Origin: Podocnemis expansa
Lineage: Eukaryota; Chordata; Testudines; Podocnemididae
DNA: 64,000 nucleotides
Assembly (NCBI GenBank): GCA_007922195.1
Contig: ML682130.1
Coordinates: 41,199 to 105,198, forward strand
Direction of reading: 5' to 3'
Made by a program: the position numbers and the translations under genes. A model generated the notes under the pieces. That model was not told the origin of the DNA, did no database searches, and saw only the letters and a list, made by a program, of their open reading frames with translations. Below, piece by piece: positions 1-11,869 of the stretch (positions are counted from its first letter, which is position 1; each line of letters starts with the position of its first letter).

Positions 1-717
1 ACGAAGCTCAGATAATTCAGAGCCTGAACGTGAGGACCTAGAGAGCAGTCTGAACTGAAATTGATGCCATCTATGGGTCTGAGTGCAGATAAAACAGTAG
101 TATTGTTCTCGACAACAGAGAAAGGAGGCACTGGGTCTGGGGGCAGGTAGATTACAGGAGCCCTCTTTTAACCATGTTGAGCTCAAGTTTATGGCTGGGC
201 ATCCATAAATGGTTACAGAGACAGGCTAGGATTTTTAATCTGCATAGAGACAGGTGGAGAGCAGAGCTCTGAGAATTTGTCAGCACAGTCTTGGAGCAGA
301 CCATCTGCCCGTGCTCTATCATACAGCCTCAGGTCACTGCTGAGGCCAGGCTGGACACTGCCTGGGGAAGAGGAGCAGCTTCCCCGATGTACTGGGAAGC
401 CATTACTGGGTGGCTGGGGGTTTTAAAGGAGGGACTCAATTCACCCTGTTACCTTTTAATGGAGCAGAAGGGTGGGACAGATGTGGGAACACTTGATATT
501 AGCCACATGAATTGTATGTATGACTCTGTACATACACTTTGTACCACTGCAAAAAAAAAGCAGATTTTCTCCCTAGGGCAAGAGAGTCAAGAGACAGCTG
601 TCACATTTTCTGGACTTGAATCAGACAGGTTGGCAAGAGTGAGCTGGAATCTATCCATAGGAATGGAAGACTCTTCATTGATTATAGAAGGCTAAGGACT
701 GGACTACTAATGCTGAA
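1..717. other. unrecognised sequence
   Basis: No exon, repeat end or RNA gene is recognisable. The open frame of 134 codons at 291-695 has no family resemblance and no splice or codon-bias support. Confidence 0.5.
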
Positions 718-1366
718 GTAAAGGGACATCTAAGGATGTGTCCGCACAACTATGGCTCAGCTATGGTGCTCCAGCCCTGACACTGCAGTACAGTGGTTCT
801 CAACCATGTCGCAATACAGTGGCTGACTGCAGCACGCGAACTCGGCCTGGTGCCAACAGCCTGAGGAGAGCTGCGGCAACAGGCTGATTTTACATTGCTG
901 GTCCTTAAAGAGCTAAAGCTGCAATGGCTCTTGCAAAATCTAGCTGCAGAATCTAGCTGCACAATCAGCTGTTTCATTGCTTTGGGGCAGCCTGTCAAGC
1001 CTCCAGCTGCCAAAAAATCCCTTTTATGGGGAGATTTCTTCAGCGCAGGGCAGCAGCAGCACAGTGCACCATGCTCAGCTGGGAGCCTCTCGCCCCCCAC
1101 CCCAGCTGTGTCACAATGGTGACGGGGTTGACAACTCCTGCTATAGTATACACACTCTGTACATCAGAAGAAATGTTTCCTCCTATCAGTGTAGTTAATC
1201 CACTGCACTGAGAGGCAGTAGCTAGGCTGACTGAATAATTCTTCTGTCAACCTAGCTGTATCTACAGTAGCAGTCAGATCAACCAAACTACAAACAAGGC
1301 ACTTTTTCCACAGACCTAAATAATGTAGCCAGGTCAATCTAATTTTCCAGGTGTAGCCAAGGCCTT
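718..1366. repeat. possible MITE of the TGTCTAC/GTAGACA type, interrupted by a hAT copy
   Basis: The left edge (GGGACATCTAAGGATGTGTC) and right edge (CCAGGTGTAGCCAAGGCC) resemble degraded ends of a MITE class seen more clearly at 2046, 33416, 34293 and 42478. The terminal match is weak, so the boundaries are approximate. A hAT insertion (791-1140) lies inside. Confidence 0.35.
791..1140. mobile_element. non-autonomous hAT-type element
   Basis: Begins CAGTGGTTCTCAACC and ends with a degraded mirror, GGGTTGACAACTCCTG. The flanking octamers CTGCAGTA (783-790) and CTATAGTA (1141-1148) match at six of eight positions, both differences being transitions, as expected for an old 8-bp hAT target duplication. 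No transposase frame. Confidence 0.65.
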
Positions 1367-2045
1367 GGAACAGAATATTGCCCCCAGTATGCTACAGGAA
1401 AACAGAATGAAGATACTGCATCTAGAAATAAAAGAAGAGCAGGTGTGAATAGATGGTCTCAGATTGATGTTATAGAAACAGAGAAAGGGCAAAGTTGAAA
1501 CTAAGAATACGTTATCTTGGGGCCACTGCTCCTACCCCTATGGACTCCACCTTAAGCTTACATTTCATACACTGAAATAAGAAACTTCACCTGCTGAATT
1601 CCCATTAAGAAATTCTACCTTGTTTTTAAATGGCTGTTTTGGGTGACTGCAAAATACACAAACCTACACTTTAATTAAATAAAATGTTAAACTGTTTCAT
1701 TGCAACAAAACAGGAGATATTCTGGTCTAGAAAAGATCAAATATTCCCACCAGAACTAAGTAGCAGCTGCCCTTGGTGATTTTATATAAAAAAAAGAGAA
1801 TATTTAAATTATTAGGTGACATCAGTAGTATGAACTATGTCATGAAATAAGTATGAAAAATAAAAACTGAAAAAGCCATAAACTTCAGAATTTCACAAGG
1901 TTTAAAAATATTTTTCCCCAAAAGGAACTTTCATAGAAATTGATATTTCACCCACTGCTCTCAAAATAGATTTTTCCATCAAAAAATGTTTCTTTTCCAC
2001 CTCAGCTCCTGGCTTTGCTGCTGACACACTGCAGGGCCTCTCTCA
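1367..2045. other. AT-rich sequence, nothing recognised
   Basis: A-rich, with short poly-A runs and no coding signature. The edge of a MITE begins at about 2046. Confidence 0.5.
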
Positions 2046-2283
2046 GGGACTGTCTACAAAGGAAAAAAATCTATGGTACAACAGAAGTGAATTTAAACTG
2101 CTATAATTGCACCACTTTATCTGGACACATTCTTGCTAAGAGTGACCTCTTCCCCATTTTAACCTTATTTTACTCTGGAAGTAGTTAAAGTTAATCTTAA
2201 GACAAGCCACTCATTCTGAAACGAGAATGTCCACAAAGTGAGCTACATCCGTGTAAATGAAAATTTTCCAGTGTAGACAAGCC
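2046..2283. repeat. MITE-like repeat with TGTCTACA...TGTAGACA ends
   Basis: GGGACTGTCTACAAAGG at the left and CCAGTGTAGACAAGCC at the right form imperfect inverted termini around about 240 bp of non-coding DNA. The ends resemble those at 33416, 34293 and 42478. No clear target duplication was found. Confidence 0.5.
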
Positions 2284-3821
2284 TTTAGCTTGTTGGATAC
2301 ACTCTGAGATGGCTGAACAGATTTCTCCACTGTAGTGTAATCAGTGCAAATATAGTTGACACAAGACATGGTTGTGAAATTGTAAAGCCCTGACAAACTG
2401 TCCAATATCCCCCTCTAGAGGCCAACAGCCAACTCCTACTCCCAGCTGGTGGAGCGAGCAGAGCAGTGCAGTGCTACAGAAACCAGCAGCTGCATGAACA
2501 CAGAAAGCCTTCAGTTGCACCCAGGTCAGACAACAGTACCAGGAACTAGCTACAGTACCACGTTTGCAGTGTGAACAATCCAGGATTGCACTGAATCATG
2601 AGACAGACAGAGGAACAGACACGCAAATCTCCACGGGTATCAGCTTTACTTTAAATAAAATATGCAGCACAGCCGCTCACTCACAGAGCCATTGGGCTGC
2701 CTCAAACCCACACGGTTATCATCACAGCCACAGCAGAGTGAATTCACACCAGGCCACAGCAGCAGCAACAGCGCCCCCCCCCCCCCCAAGAGAGGCAACC
2801 ATCACAGACAGGAAGCAGCCCCAGCCCCTGGGAGACTGCAGGGGGGCATGGAGGAGCCTGGAGTGGGCTCCAGGACAGGGGCAGCACAAGGAGCAATTCC
2901 AGCCCAACCAACACTGAGCTCCTCCCCACCATCCCCACACCAACTAGTGCAAATTATTTCCCACGCAGCTTAGATATTCTCAGTATAAAGGACAAATTGA
3001 GGATTGTGACCTGGAGAAGCAGGGTTAGGTGAGAGTACAAGGCCCTGCTCGAAGTGAGCTGTCTGATGGGTGAGGGAATCGGTTCCTTGCCACCTTTCGG
3101 GTGAAGGCGCATTGCTCAGATAAAGAACCCCAGTGATTTCTGAGCCCAGCTGCCTGTGAGCAGACAGAAAAGCTACAGTTTGCACCAGTTGCTCCTGTGC
3201 GCTCTGCCGCTGGGAGATGAACCCCAGGCACCAAGCACCAACTTCTCAGGGAAGGAGCATCCCATGAGCCAGCAGTGCAGACTGGGCCAGTGCCCTCTAT
3301 GTACTCTGCTAGGGAGGGTGCTTTCTCCAGGCCATCTCAGCAGAGCCCTCACCAGCTGTGCTTGGTGCTGGGAGACAAGAACAGCACTGCGGCTATCAGA
3401 GTTAGCACCATAGCACCCTCCATCAACAGCCCCTGCCCGGACGCCCATGTGCAATAGCCTCAGGCCCAGGGAACGTAGTGTGTTAGACAGCAGCTCATTT
3501 CACTCCCCTCTCCTGGGACCTAGGACACATAACCCCGTGAGAGACCAGGTCAGAAAAGGGACTGACCCATCAATAGTGTGCATATAACCAGGAGCCTGGT
3601 GTCCTTGCTCGGGGGGGAAACAGGACTGCCAGCATGCAGCGTTCAAAGGGAGCTGGGGTGCCCCTCTCTGGTGCATGCTGGGAGCGGGCTCTGCGGGTGA
3701 CACCTCTCCAGCAAAGGCCCACGCCTGCCCCAGGGGAACCAGACAGGCCTGTGGGCTCAAACCAGCAGCCTCCATATTATGTGTGTCAGGACAGCAATAC
3801 CCCTGTACCTTGGAAGGTGCA
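2284..3821. other. intergenic DNA with a poly-C run
   Basis: No gene is recognised. There is an uninterrupted C14 run at 2774-2787. An AATAAA at about 2655 on the plus strand has no gene attached to it. Overlapping short frames on both strands look like GC-rich noise. Confidence 0.5.
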
Positions 3822-4135
3822 GTGAGAGGTCACTTGTCGTGGGGAGGGGGAATATGGCAGGGAGCAATGCCCCCTGGGAGGCGTAGTGTCAGAGGGTACT
3901 CACCATGGGGGCGGGAAGTAATGTCATTGGGAGGTGTAGTGTCAAGAGGGCACTGACCATGGGGGCAGGAAGCAATGTCCCCTGGGATATTCAGTGTCAG
4001 AGGACACTCACAAAGGGGGAAGAGGGGAGAGGTAATGTCAGTGGTGCAGTGGCAGAGGGCACTTGAGTGGTGGGGAGGAAGCAGTGGCTCCTAGGAGGTG
4101 CATCAGAGGACGCACACTCAGGAGCGGGCAGCAAT
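3822..4135. repeat. minisatellite downstream of the SH3BP5L stop
   Basis: About five degenerate units of roughly 55-70 bp. Each carries a phrase like GTGTCAGAGGGTACTCACC followed by a GGGGG-rich stretch, AGGAAGCAATG and a GGGAGGTG-like box. It lies 170-480 bp beyond the minus-strand stop codon and so probably inside the SH3BP5L 3' untranslated region. Confidence 0.65.
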
Positions 4136-4303
4136 GCCTCCAGATGCAGTTTCTTTGGCCGCACCCTTTAGCAAGCAGGGGTACTTCAGACTCCATGAGG
4201 AGCGTCCATTCTTCAGTGCTGCAGTGTCCAGCCATACATAGCATTCCCCCACCCCACTGGCACAACCCCTTCCGACCAAGCTTCCCGAGGGGACGGGTTG
4301 TGG

Positions 4304-7300
4304 TTATAGACTGACGCTACGGTGGTGCTTGAACTGGCCGTGGCTACCCCGGCGCTGCTCCCGTTCCTCCAGCTCGTCGCTGTTGAGGCTGGTGGCGTCC
4401 GACAGCCCCATCAAATGCTCCACCGAGTCGAACTTCTGCAGGTCGGAGGCGATGGTCTGCAGGCTGAGCATGGAAAGTGTGTCTGCGGGGGGGCACTCGG
4501 CCCCCAGGCCAGCCCCTGCCTCTTCCTCTGCCGCCCCATACAGGGGACTGGTCTCTGCCCCCACTGGTGAGGCCCGGCGCTGGATGAGGCGCTGCAGCCG
4601 CCGGGCGTGGATCTGCTCGCTGATCTGCTCCAGGTTACGGAGAGCCACCGAGTAGCGCATCTTGGCCTGGGAGACCCGCTGCTCCAACGCTGTCACCTTG
4701 GCCTTGTGCTCCTGGGGGCAGGAGGAGATCCAGAGGTCAGAAAACTTAGGAACCCACCCCACAACTATCCTGCTGTTCCAGGACTCTCACTATGGCCTTA
4801 TGCTCCTGGGGATGAGTTGGGGGGAAGAGATGAACCCAGCATAGGAAAACACCCCCAACTCCATCCTACGCATTCAGTCCACTCTGTGCATTCATCCCCC
4901 ACCCACTCTTCCTCTCTGCACACGCTCCGACCCCCTCTCCAAACACACACCCAAGCTGAGGCCGAACCACAGCCTCACCCTCTCTCCCTGCTCCGCAGCC
5001 AATGAGAAAACACATCCCTTCCTGGGGAATGGAGTAGCAACAAGGCCGGCATGAACACACACCATCAGGGCGCTCTGGCATCTCAGAGGGGTGGGTGTGT
5101 TTCAGCAACCACACACCCTGCCCCCAGGGCACTGTTTGACCTCAGCAGGGCAGACATGCACCCTAGATCCAGTGGGGATGGGTGCCAGAATCTCAGGGGG
5201 GGACAGACATGCACTCCAGCCACCCTGGGAACACCAGAGTCTCAGTGGGGATGGAGACTTGCCCTGACTCTGCTCCAGGGAACCCAGCATCTCAACAGAG
5301 GCAGACATGCCCTGGGCTGTGATCTTGGTGGGAGCATAGATCCACCTGGCCCCCCTCCAAGATACCAAGATCTGAATGGGGCTGTAGCACTTCACCTCAA
5401 GGATCTGGTTGAACTGGGCCTTGAGCTCAAAGTAAGGTTTGCTCTTGACGATGACACGCTTGAGAGACTTCTGCAGGCTCTGCACCTTGGCCTCGGCCTG
5501 CTGGCAGAGCCGGGTGACGCGCTGGTGCTCCCGCTCGCTGTGTAGCCGCTCCTCCTCTGCCTCGTTCACCTGCAGCCAGAACAAGACAATGTGCGACTCA
5601 GAGCAAGACGCACTCATCTCCCCATTTCCACCCTGCTTGTGGCCCCTCTGCTCCCCCCAACGTACATATGGAGCCCTGCAGATCTGTCCCCTTCCTCTGC
5701 TGCCCACCCTCCCAAGCACACTACATCCAAGCCCATCACTTCCTCCCGGACAAAGACTCAGGTCACCCCACAGGAGGTACAGTGTAGAATGCACACCCCA
5801 ATTCTGTGTCATTGGTCCCTCTGCTGGCAGATGATGAGATCATTTGGTTATTGCCTCCACCCTATTATCACCATGCAGGTGGCACGGTCCTGCACCCCTG
5901 TGCCCAGATACGGCCTTCCAACTCTCACCTAGCAAGCAGCATCAGCACCCCCAAATGGTTGGTATAATTCCCTGGCTCACACCTTGCATGGTTGCTCAGG
6001 ATTGTTACAGCTCGCTGGCCCACTCCCCATGTCTCACTTTGCAAGGCTGTGTGGTCTCCATGCACATGGCTGGAATGTCCCCACCCAGCCCCACCTCTTA
6101 CCTTGCAGGTGCTGTGGTTCCCCCTACGGGGGTGGTTCAGCCTCCTGGCTCTGCCCCACATCTCACCTTGCAGGTTGCATGGTTGAGCATCTCCTGCCAC
6201 GTGGGGTCGAGCCGGTTCTTGTCGGCCATGACTCCCTGCTCAGCCACGAAGACCATTTCACGGGCAGCATTGTGCATGCTGACCGCCCGCTCATACCGCA
6301 ATGCCGCCTTCTGTGTCTCCTGCTGGGCCTGTGCAGAGGGAAAGGGCAAGTCACAAGAAGGGCAGGGCAAGGACTCCTGACCCCTTTCTCTCTCCTCTCC
6401 TGGAGCAAGGAGAGAACCCAGGCATCCTGGCTTCCAAACACACACTCTAACCCACCGGACCCCACTCTCGCCCAGAACCAGGAAACCACCAGGAGTCTGA
6501 CTTTGACAGGTACATCCCCAAGGCAGGGCCAGGGCGCAGAGGGCTACGTTCGCACCTCCTTGGCCAGGCGACGGGCCTCGTAGTAGGGACGTGCTTTCTC
6601 GATGCAGTTCCCCAGCTGCGAGCCCTGGGTATTGAGCTTCCTGGCGGATTCAGAGAGGATCCTGCGGTACGTGGTCCTAGCTTCCTGCAACGGGGAGGAA
6701 AGAAGCAGCATTAGGGCCAACGCTGACCACCAAGGAGAGCATCCACTTGTGACCGCCTCCAGCCTGCTCCCTGAAGCACAGTGCACCCTACCACTGCACT
6801 GGGGCCAGCCCTGACCACTGGGAGAGAATTCCCATAATGATCCCTCAGCCCACTCCCTGCAACACAGCCCTAAATGCTGCATTTGGGCATTAGGGCCAGC
6901 ACAGAGTCCCACCCACAGCACACTGGGGCCAGAACTTGCTCCCTGCTGAGCACCTGCCCTGCTCTCTACAACAGTGTCCCCTAGTGCTGCACTGGGGTTT
7001 GGGGCTCAGCACTGACTGTCAGAGAGAGCCCCATTGTCCCCATAAGTGCTAATTCAGGTCAGTCCTGCATGATAGTTCACATGGGGAGTAGGGATAGATA
7101 CAACAGGAGCTCCAAGGGTCACTAAATGCTCTGTAAGGGCTGCAACCAACACAAGGAAACAGCCAGGCTCGCTGGCCCAGCACAAGGACAATCAAGGTTG
7201 ACAGCAGGGGGTGGGTTCTGGGACCAGATGGAGCTGTCATGCAAGTCTGGTCACAGTACGTGCCAAGATCAGATCAAGCGCTCACTCACATCCAGCTGCA

Positions 7301-10175
7301 GCTCCACCCGGTTGATTTCCTCGTTGGCCTGGTTGAGATGCTCCAGCTCCTCCTGCAGGGGGAAGGCAAAGCGTGCAGCTCAGGACCCCAGCCCAATGTC
7401 ATGCCCAGCTCAGGAGAACAAAACCACCCTGATAGGTACCCAGGCAGCAAGAGCCCCTGCCTGAATCCTTCCCTTCCTGATACAACTCTGAGGGGGGGCA
7501 GCACCAAAAACATCACAGCATGGACTGGTACACAGAGTTCATTCCTAGCTCTGCCGCTGGCCTGCTGGGTTGGCCTTGGGTGAGTTGCTTTGAGCCTCTG
7601 CACCTCAGTTTCCCCATCTGTGAAATGCTGATAATGATCCTGTGCTCTTTTGTAAAACACTCAGATCTGCTGGTGAGATGTGCTAGGTAAGAGGTGAGGA
7701 TCATCACATGTACTTGCTCTGAGGAGAGAAGACAGGGGCTTGCAATACTGACTCGGGCTCCCTTATGTCTGACACAGAATACGTATTATGTTCACGGCTC
7801 AAAGCCCCATTGTGCTAGGCACCACAGAAAACAACTACACAATGCAGGCATGCTCCCAGTTAGACAACAGTGGACAGAGAACACCATAAAAAAGGAGCTG
7901 CTTTTGGGTCTACACAATAAGGATCAGCCACAGTCCCTAGCCACTGTCGAGCATCATACAAGCATCACAGCAAAGGAGGTATTTGAAGGAGTGAAGTGGC
8001 TTTATGGGTATTTATGAGAGTTGCTTCATCCTCCTCCATGCAGGGGGACATGGGGAAGAAGGAGTTGGTAGGGAAATCCACCTAGTGGGTGATGAAGGCT
8101 AGTGTTATCTGCATAGCAGAGGCTAGCATTGATATTTCCATAGCATATAAGGGACTGGGTGGTGAAGAACCTGAAGACTATTGATTTGTGTGTCATGTGG
8201 TGGAGAAGATGGAGCCAGCTAGTGGTAGGCAGAGAAGGGTGAGAGGATCACGGGAAAATGACCTTAGCAGCAGTGCTCTGAACAGACATAATTGTGGGAG
8301 GTAAGTGGGTTAAGAAGATGGGATCTGCATGGAAATAGCAAGGGCCTGAGTGAGACAGACGTAAAGCATTCTGAGATCTACCGATAAGCGCTGGGTACGT
8401 GTGTCCTAGTCACATGGGCTCTGCTATCCCCTGAGGTGGCAGAACAGGACCTTGCACCAGGGACCATGGATCACTGGTCATGATCTGAGTCACATACATT
8501 ATGGTAGCATCTAGGGGCTCCCTTGTACACTCACATACAGAAAAACTGTTCCTGCTCTAAGGTGTGGCTAGATTGAGGGGACTGGACTACAGCAATGGTT
8601 TTCAAATCACAGGTCACGACTCAGTACTGAGTCACAGACCCTCAGGTACTGGGTCATGGTGCCCTTTGCTGCTGCTGCCAAAAGCCTGGAATGCGTTGCT
8701 CAAAGACGTAATTGTTGGATCACAGGCATAAATGATTTCTTTCAACTGAGTCCTAAGGAAATTTGAAAACCACTGGACTAGAGAGAACCTCCCGAGGTCC
8801 CCTTCACCCTACATGACCGTGATTCTACAAAGGAACTCAACCAGTTTAGCCTGTGCTGCCGTTCCAGTTGCTTTGTCTTGGAGTCATTGTACCAAGTGAG
8901 ACAAGAGGACCAAAGAACACCTTTAAACACTGATCTGGATAAAGCCTCAATCCAGTTCCAAGGTGTTTTATACACTTGCTTTACTTAATTCAGGGCTTGT
9001 CTACTCAGGGAAGCTGTCTAGCATAGCTTTATTTTTGCTACAGCCATGCCACTCCCCATGTGAACACACTACTCCACAATAAAAGTGACTTTGTTTCCCC
9101 AATGTTTACTCACAGTAATTTTTCCAGGATGTGGTGCTGTAGTAGCCATGTTGGTCCCAGGATATTAGAGAGACATGGTGAGGGAAATAACATCTATGGA
9201 CCAACTTCTGTTGTTGTCCTTAACAGGCCACTTCACCTTGAACAGTCCTTTAAAATGTGTTAACTACTTGCCCTCAACTGTTCAACCTCGTACTGGCTAA
9301 CAGGGCTACCCCCTTGAAACATGTATTCCTGTGACACACCAAGTTCCTTTCCCAGACCTGAAAAGCCGCATGGAGCTGGAAAGCTCATCTCTCTCACCCA
9401 TAGACGCTGGTACAAGAAAAGACATCACCTCACCCATCTCGTCTCTCTAAATTCTGGGATAAAGTCATTTTTTACACTGGAACAGCACGTCCACACAAGG
9501 AGTTATACTGGCCCATTAATAGCATTGTAATTTCTCCGCTGCTGGTTCATCTCCCCATGTAGATAAGACCTCAGCAAAGAATGAGATTAATATAAATTGT
9601 TCTGAACTGGATTACGAGCATCCACACAGCAGTCTGCATCAGTATATCACCTACCTACCTACCCATGGATGGGTTTCACTCTTCTGCAAAGGAGACTACA
9701 CATTTCAACACAGGTCCTTGCTTCTCCATCATATGGACAAAGGTTGGCCCAAGTGCCACTTTACCCAACAGCAGGGATTGAACTGGTGTCCGCCAACACT
9801 GAAAACAAGAGTCTCCACAGCTCAGGCTAAAGAGCCAAGGTCTGTAGGTGACACTGTGACATACCCTATGGAGAGGCACTAAGGCAAACGTGTAACTCCC
9901 CCTGGCCAGAGGGTTACACCCACCCCAACAACTGACAGCATTAAAGCAAGCCAAGTCCAGCCAGCCCTCACCTGTATCCTGGGGTCCAGCTCTTCCTCCA
10001 CATCCTCCTCGCCCCCTGGGGGCATCTTTGTTTCATCACCACTGCAGACGTCCTCGGGGACGGGCGTCCTGAGCTCCTCGCCCTCCTCTGTGGGTGTCCG
10101 CAGCTCCCCAGGAGGCGTCTGCCGCCCATCCCCCATGTTCATGCCCAGAACCAGCCTCTGATCTGAGTCCTCCAT
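4304..10175 (-). CDS. SH3BP5L: SH3BP5L, SH3-binding domain protein 5-like (Rab11 GEF family)
   Basis: Six coding exons read on the minus strand: 9972-10175, 7290-7352, 6556-6684, 6167-6328, 5396-5569 and 4304-4711. Each junction has an AG acceptor and GT donor. Every length is divisible by three, giving 1140 bp, 379 codons plus TAA. The start is the ATG at 10175 in a GCC-ATG-G context. The N-terminus is acidic and low-complexity and ends in EEELDPRIQ. Exons 2-5 and the start of exon 6 form the long coiled-coil core of the family, with landmarks LEHLNQANEEINRVELQLD, CIEKARPYYEARRLAKE and VFVAEQGVMADKNRLDPTW. The C-terminus is Ser-rich and disordered and ends HHRSVSL. From family knowledge, SH3BP5 and SH3BP5L are exchange factors for Rab11 acting at recycling endosomes, with the coiled coil as the catalytic part. 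The length is close to the roughly 390 aa of the mammalian protein. No frameshift or stop was seen. Introns hold a MIR-like SINE, a hAT copy and a MITE. Confidence 0.96.
7545..7690 (+). mobile_element. MIR-like SINE fragment
   Basis: Contains the phrase of MIR/CORE-SINE elements: a TTGGGTGAGTTGCTTTGAGCC segment, then CACCTCAGTTTCCCCATCTG and TGATAATGATCCTG. It lies in SH3BP5L intron 1. No target duplication is visible, as expected for an old copy. Confidence 0.7.
8593..8775. mobile_element. non-autonomous hAT-type element, 183 bp
   Basis: CAATGGTTTTCAAATC at the left and ATTTGAAAACCACTG at the right are inverted. The flanking octamers GACTACAG (8585-8592) and GACTAGAG (8776-8783) match at 7 of 8. 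It sits in SH3BP5L intron 1. Confidence 0.85.
8991..9572. repeat. MITE with TGTCTAC-type ends, carrying a fold-back repeat
   Basis: CAGGGCTTGTCTACTCAGGG at the left faces CATGTAGATAAGACCTC at the right. A second repeat (9126-9462) is nested inside. Located in SH3BP5L intron 1. Confidence 0.5.
9126..9462. repeat. fold-back SINE-like repeat, GTAGCCATGTTGGTC family
   Basis: The head GCTGTAGTAGCCATGTTGGT is followed by an arm at 9152-9216 (CCCAGGATATTAGAGAGACA...). This reappears inverted at about 9399-9459 (...TCGTCTCTCTAAATTCTGGG). The head resembles GTAGCC(G/A)TGTTAGTC in the other fold-back family of this window. Confidence 0.65.
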
Positions 10176-10185
10176 GGCAGGGCAC

Positions 10186-11089
10186 CTGAACCACTCCTCC
10201 CCTTGGCGGTATCAAGTCTCTCTGAGCCGTCACAGAGACACAGGCATTCTACAGGTGGACCCATCCACTGGAGTAGAGTTACGATCCAAGGGCCATGCGC
10301 CAGGTCACATGGACACACGAGCCATGAGCGGGCAGGAAATCAGGAATGGTCACAGCAGTCCTGGGCTAAAGCAGGAGCCTGAGGAGTGGCTATGGCATCA
10401 AAGAATGAGGCATGAGGGGAAATTCAGGGCTCCACCACGGCAGCACTGGAGAAGATATTACAGATGGACATCCCTTCTCATACCAGCGTCTGAATCAGGC
10501 GTCCCTGCCCAGCCAAAGAACGGGGTGATGTATTAGTTGGGTCCCACGGAGAAGAAAGTATCAGGAAGATGGAGATTTAGCAATCCCAGACAGAGACCAA
10601 AGGCCAGGGAGGGGGCTTGCCAAGGGAGTGAGAAGAATCCCAAAAGTCAGAGAGCCAAACACACCGCCACCCCACACAGCCAGTCCCAGTGATACCCAGA
10701 CAAGAGAAAATCCAAGAGCTGGGCTCAGAGTGTGAAGCCTTCAGAACTGAGATCCAGCTAGATCTGCAGACATAGGAGAGACGGCTGGAAACTAACCAGC
10801 AGAGAGTGAATCGGAAACTGCACCCTCTATCCGATGCCAGCAGAGAAATGAGGGCCCTGCTTGTCGGCACCAACACTTCCCCTAGCCCCAAGCCCAGTAA
10901 AGACACACATGCACCAGAGAAGAATGGGGATCCTGCCAGCTTTAAATGATACAAGGAAGTTGCTAGGTCCCTGCTTCATCCCATAATAGTTGCTCCTTGT
11001 GCATCTATTGCTATTTCCCATAAGGCAACCTGCACTCATCCAAACACTTTCTCCTGCCTCAGTGAGTCCAGTAGACCTCCCACTGCTCT
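10186..11089. other. region between SH3BP5L coding exon 1 and the promoter; nothing recognised
   Basis: Probably 5' untranslated or first-intron sequence of SH3BP5L. A possible minus-strand acceptor lies just before the start codon (TTCAG ending at 10186), but its pyrimidine tract is poor, so the UTR splicing is uncertain. Confidence 0.4.
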
Positions 11090-11790
11090 ACCCTCAGTGC
11101 AAGCTGCAACCAGCCTAATGCACCCAAAATCCACCCCACTTCCTCCTCCCCGAACTCACCCAGCACCCACCCGCATCCTTCCCTCCCAAACACACCTTAC
11201 ACTCACCCCAATGCCCCTACACCTTTTCTTTGTCCCCAAGGTGCCTAGCAGCCAACCCACTGCTCCTTCACCAATACAGGCTGAATCCACCTCATATCCC
11301 CTATGCCCACCATACCTCTTCTCTAATACACCCTTCTTTCACTCCAATGCAGCCAGCACCGACTGCACTTATTCCTCCCCAAATGCATCCTGCACTCACC
11401 GCAATGCCCCTTCCCCAAAACAAAGTAAGCTCATGCTGTGCCTCCTATACCCCCCCTTTCTTCCCATGCACCTTGCATTTGAACCAATGCACCCAACAAC
11501 CATCAGCACCTCCTCCCCAATGCATCCACAATACAAACTACAGCAACCTCCTCTCCCTTTCCTGCTATGCTATCCCCAGCACAGCTTGCACCAACCCACA
11601 GGCTTCTGCAGCCACCCACTCCCCAATGCACCCGCGGCCCTAATCTAGCACAATCTGCACCCACCCAAATGCAACCTGCACCCCCACCCACGCGCACATA
11701 CACAGCTCCTTCTCCATTGCACCCTGCCCAGCCCCCCAGCCCTGCACCCCCCCCACTCCCATGCACCAGGGGTCCCAGCTGCGCGCGCCA
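11090..11790. repeat. degenerate C/A-rich tandem repeat
   Basis: Loose units of about 35-45 bp built from CCCAATGCACCC, TGCACTCACC and CCTCCCCAA-like words run across the whole stretch. They keep long spurious frames open on both strands. It lies just inside the SH3BP5L promoter, probably in its first intron. Confidence 0.55.
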
Positions 11791-11869
11791 GGGAAGCGGC
11801 CGGGGAAAGGTTCCATCAGCTGTTTACCTCCTACTCTCCCGGCTAAGCCACCACCTCCAGCCCCCACCG

